64,000 nt of DNA. Origin: Anagrus nilaparvatae (lineage: Eukaryota; Arthropoda; Insecta; Hymenoptera; Mymaridae). Where the stretch lies: positions 3,410,001-3,474,000 of the forward strand of contig JAKSXM010000269.1 in NCBI GenBank assembly GCA_022575985.1, given 5' to 3'. Shown piece after piece: positions 44,830-54,916 of this stretch (positions are counted from its first letter, which is position 1; each line of letters starts with the position of its first letter). The notes beneath the pieces are model-generated. The model saw nothing but the letters and a program-made list of their open reading frames with translations. It ran no database searches and was not told the origin of the DNA. A program made the position numbers and the translations under genes.

Positions 44830-46740
44830 GATTTTTATTTTTTAATATCTTGAGATTTTTGGTAATTATCAATTTCGTTTTGGTCTAATTTTATTACAAG
44901 TTCTTTATTTTCTACAGCTTTACGTTGGTTTTGATATTTTTTGTTCTAGTTTTTTTCTAATTTAATTTCTGGCTCTTTATCCATTTTTTGTTTTAATTCG
45001 ACCTTTTATACTAATTTTAATAGAGGATATAATAACTTTCACTTAAATATATAATCTGAATTATTATTACTCTTATAACCAATATATGTAATTCTTGTAG
45101 CCCTATTTTTATCTTTACTTGAATAGTACATTTAAACGAATATATTAACTTTATATAAAAAACAAAGATTGTATCCGAGTTCCCCATGCGTTCTCTGTGT
45201 TTAGTATGCTATATGCTTTTTTGGGTTCCTCGCATAATTTACTGTTTTTTAGAGAGTTTTTTAATTTCCGGAAGTTTAAATCACTTTCCATTTATACGAG
45301 TAAATTTTGGAATAACCATTTGCCATTATCGCTACTGTAATTAATTAACATTTTTAAATCTCTTAGAAGAGTTTCCCCAGGTTTAGCGCACACGTCGGTA
45401 TGTAAATATCTCATGTGATCGCTGCTACAATTTGCACGCGAATGTTTCCATCTTTATTTTCAACTTATCTCTCTTCTAGAGATATTTCTACTATATTTTC
45501 TGATTCATCTGAGCCGTCACACAGTGTGGCAAAATGGACAAAAATCGCTCTTGGACTGAGTTTTTGAGCTATAGACTTGAAACCTATTTTGAACAACTTT
45601 TAAATAAGCCTGCTTTCATGCTCTTATGCAGAGTTTCGAATTTTTTATTTATAATTAACCTATTTAATAAAAATAGGCAAAAATTACAATTAAATATTTT
45701 TTAGCTTTAAAATGTTTTATAATTTATATATATATATAATGCAGGATTTAATTCCCGTTGGTTTTAGAGTAGAAAATGTAGGAAGTGAAAATTTCGATAA
45801 ATAAATAGGTCGAGGTCGTGTAAATAGGCTAATTAAAAATCATAACTTAGAAAAATCCGCAGTGAAGCACGAAAGTTGACTTATTTTAAAGTCGTTAAAA
45901 ACAGGTTTCAAGTGAATAGCTCAAAAATTCAGTCCAAGAGCGATTTTTGTTCATTTGATCACACTTTGCGTCGCTAGAGCATATATTTTTGTATGCTGCT
46001 AAGTTGGCTCCGTTATATTTATTATTATTATTTTCACACTTCATTGTATTACTTTTATTATATAATAAATACTTTTAACTCATTATTTTTATTATTTTCT
46101 GATTCTTGTTTTTGATTTATCTTATGAATATATAATAATATATAATTTTGATTTTATGTTTTTATTTGTTATTTTGTTTACCTTCAGTTTTAATATTAAA
46201 TTCTCCTTTAATTTTTCATTATTACAATTTTTTAAATTGCTATTATAAAATATCTTCTCGATTGTACTTTGCGGGCTTATAGTTTTACTTTCGTCTTTTA
46301 TCCTCATATACTCTATAATTTTAATTTTGGGCTTTTCTAACTTCTGCAGTTCCGGTTGAAAGAACATTTCAGGAGGTGTTTTGTTTTCTTTATTAATGGA
46401 ACTGTTATCCATTGGTTTGTTTTCTTTCATCTTCTCGGTTTACCATTCATGGGAGGGATTGGGATAATGTAAATATGACTCTTGGTGACATTGGTGGATA
46501 AGCATAATCCATACCTATTCTTCTAGGCAATAACGGAGGAATTTCAGGTGGAATTACGAGTAGTATTATTCTTGGTCGATTTAATGGAAGTTCTTCGTTT
46601 AATTTATTTTTAACAAGCTTACTTTTTGCTATTGTTTTTGATTGTATTTATCTTTTGCTTCTTGCAACAATTATTTTCTTTTTTCTCCTAATTCTGGCTT
46701 TTTTGGAATTAAGAAATCTGAGTCAGTATCAGATTCTTGT
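44830..46740 (-). pseudogene. Decayed retroelement coding region (gag-like), interrupted by a MITE
   Basis: The minus strand shows a patchwork of open segments: a Lys/Glu-rich part (44850-45020), a gag-like part (45180-45480, including EEPKKAYSILNTENAWGTRI and DVCAKPGETLLRDLKML), a part right of the MITE (45969-46020, AAYKNICSSDGSDESEN when joined) and 46122-46430 (MKENKPMDNSSINKENKTPP...). I do not recognise a specific family. Context with the next element suggests one old LTR retrotransposon on the minus strand. Confidence 0.45.
45520..45968. mobile_element. Transib-like MITE (449 bp)
   Basis: The left end is CACAGTGTGGCAAAATGG; the inverse of the right end is CAAAGTGTGATCAAATGA. The ~120-bp arms share AAAAATCGCTCTTGGACTGA and TTTTTGAGCTAT. 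It is flanked by CGTCA (45515-45519) and CGTCG (45969-45973). Transib transposons start with CACA-type ends, make 5-bp duplications and prefer CG-bounded targets, so these fit. There is no transposase inside. Removing the element with one target copy leaves the minus-strand frame open across the join (CSSDGSDES). Confidence 0.6.
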
Positions 46741-46745
46741 GTAAA

Positions 46746-49150
46746 TTAAACTTTTTTCTTTTTAGTTAGCTTTCTTATAGCTATCATAGATTTAAATAGA
46801 TGAATACAATTATCTGAATCAGTTTTTAAGATATCCTCGACTATATCTTTATTGGACATTTCAAAGGGTTTAACTTTTAGCTGGTCTGCATATGCTTGAA
46901 TTTTTTCTGTTTTAGGATTTTTTGAAAGTGTGTTTGTTTCTAAATTATCTTTTCCTGATCTATGTAAAATTTCGAATTGGTGATTCATTAATTTTGCTTT
47001 ATTCAGGCTTTTTGTATCTACCGCTTTCATTATTTGAAATGGTAAGATATCTATATCAACTTCCATTTCCGAGTCCCAATACTCTTCTTCCGGTTCTTGT
47101 CTGATTTCGTATTCTAAAATATCGACAATCGGAGCTTCTAACTCCATAACTTCCTTTCAAATATTTTTGCATCTCACGTATACAAATGTCCGTTTATATT
47201 TTTGGCGATAGCTTTTCCGATAATTAAATCTGGGTGTATATCTAATTGGGGTATGTCTCCCTCTATTATATCTAAATTTTTTATGCCAAAAGGTCAATAA
47301 TTTTTATTTGTTTGTACTTGTTCTTGATTTTTCATTTCTTGCATTTTTTCTTCTGTTATAATATTTCCTGATTCAATTGCTTTAAACAATTCTTGTCAAC
47401 TTTGAACTAGATGATCTCCTTTGCAGAAAACGCATTCTATTTTCGTGGTCTTAACATTTGCCGTTGCTAAGGCTAAAAGAGCCCAAAGATTTGTAAGTTA
47501 AATGGGTCCACAAAATGTAACATGGCGATGTTTTTGTTAAGTTTTGCGGCACAATTTTCATGTCTTTAGAGTACCTTGATCCTGCTTTCTAAATTGACTG
47601 CTTCTCGTAACGTGGTCGGTTTTTTCGCCGATACTCTATATTCTGGTGGATCCCTTAATCCGTATATAAAACACTTGAACAATTCTTGTTTTGCTGTTGT
47701 TTTTTGTTACTCTTTTTTCCCTTGTATCATACTAACCGATGAGGACAAAAGTCTTTGTCCTATTGTTTGAACTCGTAGTGCATAGTGCGACGTCCTCGGC
47801 CGTCCGAAAATTTTTCCGTGTAGGTTGAAGTGACAGTCCCTGAAAATTTTCTCCCGTGCAGGTAAAACTCGAAATTATTAACTCGAAATTATTCTACTCT
47901 GGAATTAATTAGGAAAATTTCAGGGACACCACCTAAAACGATTTTTAGTTATTAATGCGAAAAAACAAATTTTCAATTGCGAGAAAAACGATTCTGCTTT
48001 TAGTTTCGCAAGATAACTGGAAAGTTTTAGTCAATGCAGTAATTTCCTATATTTTTGAATCCTATTTTTAGTAAAATAAAATAATCGAAAGAAAGGCTCG
48101 GGAGATGAAATTATTAGCCTTGATCCGGATAAAATGAACATAATTTTAATTTTCCTACTTTTTAATCGGTTTGAGCGGTATTTTTAAGCATGAAAATGTT
48201 AAAATACGGTGCATAATGTTTAAAAGGTATAAGGAAAAATAGAGATAGGATTAACGCGAATCATGAAATAAGTTTTTTTTACAAAGGAAATTTCCTAGGT
48301 TTTCGCATAATTAATTTTAAATTTTATATTAATAAATAAATTATTTTAAACTCATAATTAGCTTAACCAAAAGAAAAGGAGTTTAAAGTAATTTATTCTT
48401 AGAAAATAAAAATTATTTGTTTATATGTAAAACCCATTGTTTTGAAATTTCATATTTTGTCGACTCATTAAAATTTTTGATAAGTAAAATAACATCTGAT
48501 CTATGCGTGCAACGAGTCAACAAAATATTCTCTTAGACAAACCTAGGAGTAGATAGTAACCATGATAAGACCCTTAACCCAACTCCTGATTTTTATCAAG
48601 AGGGGAGGACGGTTTTATTGAAGTACTTCTGAACTGGCTCAGAATGTTACGCACGTTAAACATGAAGAAAAAAAGAAAGAATAGAAAATTTTGAACTTAA
48701 TTTTATTCTAAATTAATTATTTTATAGTTAAGTGTTCATTAATTTTAACTTTCTTAAATAAATTAAATTTAAAAAAAAAAAATATTTAATTTTAATAGAC
48801 TTTATTCATTTTTAAAATCCACTTTATTTTGGATCTAACAACAAAAACAATAAAAGTAAGTAACTTTTCACTTTATTAAAAAAAGTAATTAAATAAACGA
48901 TTTTGAGTACTTTTTTCTGTAAATCAAGCTAATCAAATTCCCAGGAAGGCCTGGACAACCTTCCTAAAACAAGAAAATTAACGTAAAACCATTTATCTGG
49001 TTCATTACAATAGACGGCTACGGGTTCATCTACTTCTTGTTCCACCCTTCTAATTTCAAGTCTAATTGTATCCGCGTCTTGGATACCTCCAAATGTCAGT
49101 TTAAGATCCTGTAATAGTTGATCAATAGAGTCGTATTCTGGTGCTGTACC
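46746..49150 (-). pseudogene. Ty3/gypsy-like gag and pol debris, split by a solo LTR
   Basis: The minus strand starts with a gag segment (49150-49010, GGIQDADTIRLEIRRVEQEV). It continues across the solo LTR in frame (VAVY to ALRVQTIGQ) into 47781-47580 (LFKCFIYGLRDPPEYRV, TLREAVNLESRI). A zinc-knuckle remnant CVFCKGDHLV follows (about 47425-47455), and then an open frame 47147-46746 with a NHQFEILHRSGKDNLETNTL block like the RNase H/connection end of gypsy pol. Protease, most of RT and integrase are absent, so large deletions must separate these parts. Confidence 0.65.
47786..49009 (+). mobile_element. Solo LTR (1224 bp), family I
   Basis: Begins TGCGACGTCC and ends TTCATTACA, with ATAG on both sides (47782-47785 and 49010-49013). 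Removing it with one ATAG joins the minus-strand gag frame exactly. It shares ordered blocks with the solo LTR at 10470-12081 but lacks that copy's GC-richer middle. Confidence 0.9.
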
Positions 49151-49309
49151 TCCTTTAGCTAGTTAATTAAATTAAATTTAATATTAAATTATTTAATATT
49201 AAAATAAATTTAATTAGGCACGTTACAATTATTTTTTTTCTTGCCTTTTTAAAATTTTTTAATAGATACAAATTTATAACTTAATATGTAAAATTTTTAA
49301 AACTTTACC

Positions 49310-49540
49310 CTGTGAAAAATTTTGACCATAAAATGGCCATACTTTATGGTGATGGTTGGGTTTATGGCCATAAATTATGGTCATATTATGGCCATAATGT
49401 TGACGTTTGACCATAATTTAAAAAAAAAGTTTTTTTTGTTTTTATTGTATAAAACCATCATTTATACCCCTCTAAGGCCCGAAGCAAGTGTAAAAATGCC
49501 ACACTTTCTTCTTAAAGTCCATAAAAACATAAAAACGAGG
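49310..49540 (+). repeat. Dispersed repeat, inverse copy of 59490-59757
   Basis: CCCTGTGAAAAATTTTGACC, several ATGGCCATA boxes, ATAATGTTGACGTTTGA, TTTATACCCCTC and a final AAAACGAGGTTTATAAT recur, inverted, at 59490-59757. The GGCCAT boxes are short inverted repeats of one another. Confidence 0.65.
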
Positions 49541-49693
49541 TTTATAATTAAAACAGTAAAAATCAAAAAAATTATTAAACTAATTTTTTTTTTTTTATTT
49601 TATTAACATAAATTAACAATAATAAATATAATAATTAATTGCATATAGATTATTATGAATTATATATTATATAGTTATAATAATTTAATATTT

Positions 49694-51586
49694 GGGTAGA
49701 TTTAAATGAAGCGTGTATGAACTGTATGGTCGGGTCTTCAAAACTACCCAAAAGTGTTTTTTTCTGAAAGTACTACCAAAAAAAATTCACCAGCCCAGTT
49801 TTTAGCCTCCCAGAGCAAAATCTCGATTTTTGGCAGCCATTTTTGTGTTTCGGACTTTTACAAAAAAAAGTAAGAAAAATGAGAGATAATTTTTCTTATT
49901 TTTTCTGTTAAAAAGTATTGTTACGTATGATAGGTCATAATTAATAATCATTAATATAAAAATTTTTTTTTCTAAGGTCCGGATAGGAAATTTCTCTGGC
50001 TATCCGATTCCTGGGTAAAAAAAATTTTTTGAGACGCGTATGCGTGAGAAATCGCCAAGATAGGCTGTTTTTTTTCAAAAGTCGATTTCTCAAATGCCTA
50101 TCAGTGAAAAATCATTTAAATGAGACACAGCTTTTTTGGAGCTCTAGATCAAAAAATAGCAGCTTTTAAAACTTCATTTTTTTATAAATTTTGAATTCTC
50201 CGCTAAGTCACGTGACCAATCAAAAATCGGACCAAAAATTTGGATTCCACGGGAAATTTTACATAAGGATATATCATTTTTGTCTTAACAGCTTTTATGT
50301 TCAAACAACTAAATTATAAAGAATTTTCTGATTAATTTTGAATAATTTAGTATAGTTTAGAAAATAAAAAAATTAGATGTTAATTTTAAAATAAAAGTAA
50401 GATATTTTTTTTAATCTTTCAAATTAAAATTTCACTGCTTTGACTCTGAAATCGGATAGCCAGAGAAATTTCCTATCTGGATTTTTCATGTTAATGATAC
50501 TGTTACGTATCCTGAGGTTTAATTCGGGATACGTAAATAATAAATAAATATAAATAAGTTTATCCTGGGGATATTGAGTGCCCCAGGTATTTTATACTTA
50601 TATATGAATATTAGTGCTTGATATATGATGATAAATATTGATGAATATGTTGTAGACCTCAGGTATTGAAGCTGGCTGAACTTAACTGCGTTAAGTTCTT
50701 GATTGTAGAAGGAAGTGTCACTTATTAAATAAATACACTGAGCACTTTTGATTAAGTTTAATGACTCTATTATAAGTTGATATAAAAAACCGTCTAAGTC
50801 AATAAGTCTGAATGGTTAATTAAACTGTAAGATAATTATGCTCGAAGTTCGTTCTAATCGAATTTAAGTCTCCTAAACTAGACCTGATGTTGGTAGGCCA
50901 GTTATCATGGGAGGATGTAAGAGTAACTGAGAGTAACTGTTCTAATTAATGACTTTTGGGCGTTTGTAGGGTAATATATAGCCTAATTACATCCTGCCCA
51001 TATTAAGTGATTTTGGTGGGATTATCCAATTAACGGAAGCGTCGGTGATTATTTTGGGGGAAATCGTGAGGGGATTTATGCAACTCTTTGTTGCCTAAAG
51101 TGCGTCATTACTGACCTTCGATTTTGTATTTCTGTCAATTTATAAGGAGTCGGATCTGAATTGGTGAAATATGATATTAAGGAATGTATGGAATTGTCAA
51201 ATATAAATTGGTTACTGTAATATTGAGGAAATGTAGGTACGTTAGCTCGATTTACGAGCTAACGTAAGCAGGAATAAGTTAAATATATAAATATATAAAT
51301 AAATATATAAATATTAAAGAATGCCGATGCAATGGCTCGAATTATGACCTATCATACGTAACAATACTTTTTAACGGAAAAAATAAGAAAAATTATCCCT
51401 AATTTTTCTTACTTTTTTATAAAAGTCGAAAACACAAAATAGGCTACCAAAAATTGAGATTTTGCTCTGGGAGGCTAAAAATTAGATTGGTGACTTATTT
51501 TTGGTAGTACTTTCAGGAAAAAATACGTTGGGGTAATTTTGAAGACCCGACCATACAGTTCATACACACTTCATTTAAATCTACCC
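49694..51586. mobile_element. Fold-back element B with nested solo LTR
   Basis: The left end GGGTAGATTTAAATGAAGCG matches the inverse of the right end (...CATTTAAATCTACCC). The arms share ACTGTATGGTCGGGTCTTCA and TTTTTAGCCTCCCAGAGCAA. A solo LTR sits in the right arm at 50501-51363. The core has CTCTGGCTATCCGATT and a GCGTATGCGTGAG variant of the GCGCATGCGCGAG box of element A. No coding capacity. The flanks give no exact duplication (ATTT/ATGT). Confidence 0.8.
50501..51363. mobile_element. Solo LTR (863 bp), family III
   Basis: Begins TGTTACGTATCC and ends ATACGTAACA, a perfect 10-base terminal inverted repeat, with ATAC on both sides (50497-50500 and 51364-51367). A ~24-base piece of its right end also lies, inverted, at 49920-49943 in the other arm of element B. 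The interior has no coding frame. Confidence 0.85.
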
Positions 51587-51816
51587 ATGTACATAAAAAA
51601 ATATTTAAACTTAATTAAGAGTAAATGAAACATTAATTTTAAATAAATTTTAAAAAAGTTTTTAGTATAATATATATTTATGTCAACAACAAGATTTTGC
51701 TCATGTTTTTGAGCAAATCTCGTGTGCTATTAAAATCGAGTTTTTGGTATACCTACTCTATGCCGAATACTAAAAATTCTTAAAATTGCGCTGTGATGCT
51801 ACAGTTATTACAATAA

Positions 51817-51921
51817 CCCACGTAAAAAGATTAAGCTTAACTTTGGGTTTACGGAATGACCCTTTATTTTGGGTAAAGTACATAAGCTTACCCAAAATTA
51901 AGCTCAATCTTTATACGCGGG
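51817..51921. repeat. 105-bp palindromic hairpin
   Basis: Left arm 51817-51848 (CCCACGTAAAAAGATTAAGC...) and right arm 51890-51921 are inverse copies with a few mismatches around a 41-base loop. It may be a very small MITE. Confidence 0.6.
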
Positions 51922-51958
51922 AAATGAAGGGCAAGGGTTACATTCAATTATTTATTGC

Positions 51959-52125
51959 TGTTTAATGATGGATAGGATGGTGATAGTAAAGGTGTTAATT
52001 AATATCGCACTAATTATAATATAACTGTTAACTTTATTAAAGAGCTGTTGCTCGTTTGTGATCTTGCGGAGCACTGAGGCTCGGCGAGAATATACATATA
52101 AAATTAAGGGGGGAGCTCACCAACA
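51959..52125 (+). repeat. Dispersed 160-bp repeat, copy 1 (TG...CA ends)
   Basis: TGTTTAATGATGGATAGGAT ... GGGGAGCTCACCAACA. It is nearly identical to 58285-58444, and similarity stops at the TG and CA on each side. It could be a very short solo LTR, but no target duplication is visible at either copy. Confidence 0.6.
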
Positions 52126-52752
52126 CATTTTTTTTTTTTTAAATTAATATTAAATAAAAATAATACAAAATAAATAAATAAATTTTTTAAAAACAGAATA
52201 CAATATAATTACAATTATATACAAATTAAATCTTTGTTTTTGCATTGGGAGTGATAATTCATAAATTATCATTATCCTCATCTACAGGGGCGGTCGCCCC
52301 GGGACGCAAGTGCCCGCGTGACCCTAGATATACGCCAATTTTCCTCTATCTCTCTCTAATATTATTATATTTTAGTTCGATTTTTTTATCGAATTTTTTG
52401 ACGTTCGATTTCGCTAGTTCGATTTTATTTAATAAATTTATTTCGTTTTAGTTATTATTATATAGTTATATAATAAATATGTTTTCCTTTTTCTTTATTA
52501 TACAAAATAAAATTATATGCCTTTTTTTCCTTTTTATTATCGTATTTTAATTTAATTAAACTAAACTCCGAAATGGAAATTCATTATGCGTCTGGTCACG
52601 GTTTAGTATATATTAAGATAAATAGAACAATAAAACTAACCTAATGAAACCCAAGTGCTTAATGTTTATATATGATTCATAAAAATAAAAAAATTTTTGA
52701 TTTAATTTTTTTTACTATGGATTATTTGGGTTATTATTTCTCAACTGTATAT
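52126..52752. other. No recognisable gene
   Basis: AT-rich apart from a short GC-rich patch at about 52280-52325 (GGGGCGGTCGCCCCGGGACG). The open frame at 52245-52451 covering it has no recognisable motif. Confidence 0.4.
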
Positions 52753-53060
52753 AAAGTGTATGGGTGGGTCGGCAAATCAACCCCAAACCAATTTCGTTCA
52801 AAAATATAACTAAAAATGGTAAATTTCCCAAATTTTTAGCCCTCTAGATCCGATCCTCTCTTTTTGACAGCTGTATAAACTTTTTTCATTTTTGGTCAGA
52901 TTAAATTTTTAAAAAAGCATGTTTTATTATTTTTTATAATAAATTTCTTATTTTTTATCGTAAACGCTTATTTTTTGATAAAAAAACATTTCCTTCGAGG
53001 GCTCCATAGGAAATTTCCCGTACAATCCGATTCTGGGGTCAAAATTTTTTTTAAACTGCG
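52753..53060 (+). mobile_element. Fold-back relative D (single arm)
   Basis: The order of boxes matches one arm of elements A and B: TATGGGTGGGTC, AACCCCAAA, TTTTTAGCCCTCTAGATC, TTTTTGACAGCTGT, ATCCGATTCTGGGGTCAAAA, then GCGCATGCGCGAGA. No inverse arm was found nearby. It is a diverged and probably truncated family member. Confidence 0.65.
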
Positions 53061-54798
53061 CATGCGCGAGAAAATCTAAATTTACGCTCTAGGTGACCTT
53101 GACTTTGGGCCTTAATATCTCCATAGCAGAAAAAAATTTTTCTATCTATCTGGTCTCAAAAAACTTCATTTCTTATGTACTTTTAATGCATCAAAACATT
53201 TTTTTGGGATTTTCACTTTTCAACGCGCTATATTCAAAAAAGTAATTTTACAAAAATTCAAAAAAATAATTGCTTTATTTTATTACTTTGAAATTTTAAA
53301 AATGGCCTCAGACTAAAAAATGTATAAAAGCTTGGTCTTTTTTTAATGATAAGTGTATTTTATTTATTAATTGAATTTCAACCCTTATATTGCAAGTAGG
53401 GGTAGGTTTTCCCAAAAATTTCAAATAATGTTTGTTTTAGCTCCAAATCGGTTCTAATAAGTAAATTTTACTATTAATTCTATATTTTGAATTTGTTTTA
53501 AACTAAAACGCTTCTATGAGCATTAAAATAGGGGTAATTGGGTCTAAGTGGAACATATAGAATTTATAATTCTTATATATAGGAAACAAAATTTATGAAT
53601 TGCTTAGAGTATTTATCATATTATTCTTTTAGGTAAACTTTCTTACTTTAAGTAAATAAAAACTTTTAAGACAAAAAGAAGAGGGTAATATTTTACAAGG
53701 CTTAAAATAGAAAAGGAATAATACATTTTATGGTTAAAAATATTTTTTTCAATTAAATGTCATTATTTTTTAATAATGAAATTTTTTCACATGATTCAAT
53801 GTATATTAACTTCTCAGGCTATTTTAATATATTTTATAGATAAAATATTTGTTTGTTTTGGTGAAGTATAGCAAATAAAAAATTTTTTAAATAGTTTTTA
53901 ACAATAAATTTTTTCAATACTAAATATCAACAAAAAGTTATAATTGTTAGAAGACACACATCAGATGCAACTTTTAGTCACTTCTTATTTTTTAAATAAA
54001 ATATATAAAAATATTAATAAATTGAATTTAAATTAAATAATTCAATGTGTATATCAAAATTAAATTAAACATTTGTTTTTACAGCCCGGACACACTACTA
54101 TTTAAAATTAAAATTAAAAATGAAAAAAATCCGTGAAAGAGGAAGCTACGATTTTAAAATTTATTTATTTATTTATTGAGAGTCAATTAAAATTAACAAT
54201 TTAGGTATGCTTAAGTGAAATAATTTAGATCTTCTTAAAAAATTTTTTATGCTAAAAACTTTTCAAAAATTATAATAAAATTTTTGTTATTTTATTGAAA
54301 TATACTTATGGGAAATGAATGAGATCTCCCAAAAAAACATTTACATGTAAAGTTACGCAAGTGCCTTTAAGTGTTGTCACTGCTTATTTATTTTATCTAG
54401 TATTTTATTAGGTAAACATTCTATTATCACTATTATTAAACACTGCAAAAGTTTTGAGATCTAAAACAAAACTTTACGCAAGTTATGTGGACTGATTAAT
54501 AAAGAAAAGAAATAATATTACTTATTAAGTAATTGATTTATTATAGATATATATATGTAATTTAAAGTACCGGATTAAACATTCTATTATCACTAATTTT
54601 TAACTTTATGAAAGTTTTGAGATCTAAAACAAAACTTTACGCAAGTTAAGGAGGCTGATTAATAAAAAACAAAAAATATTAATTATAAAATTTTAAAATC
54701 TGATAAAAAAAATTAACAATTTATTTCTACAAATTTTAAATAAAGGATTTCATTAAAAATTAATAAACTGTATCAATTAATTATTGAATTAAAATAAA
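53061..54798. repeat. Non-coding AT-rich; tandem duplication at 54409-54682
   Basis: No gene is visible. 54409-54520 and 54574-54682 are direct copies sharing CATTCTATTATCACTA and GTTTTGAGATCTAAAACAAA, then CTTTACGCAAGTTA and GACTGATTAATAAA or variants (unit ~165 bp). The ACGCAAGT box occurs once more near 54355. Confidence 0.5.
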
Positions 54799-54916
54799 AA
54801 AAAATTTAATTTTAATACAAAAAAAAAAAAATTTTACTTGCCAAGGTATAATTGGAAGCGGCTATTTATGTAAACCTGGCAAGTGATTTTTTTTTTGTAT
54901 TAAAATTAAATTTTTG
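54799..54916. mobile_element. 118-bp palindromic MITE-like insertion at the end of BEL pol
   Basis: AAATTTAATTTTAATAC, an A-run and ACTTGCCAAGG at the left are matched by CCTGGCAAGT, a T-run and GTATTAAAATTAAATTT at the right. It abuts the integrase fragment, whose last recognisable codons (SFLSPSKI) end at about 54915. Confidence 0.65.

Noticed and set aside
52280..52325. GC-rich patch considered as a possible CpG-type promoter
   Set aside because: Under 50 bp, no gene follows, and no core promoter elements can be defended.
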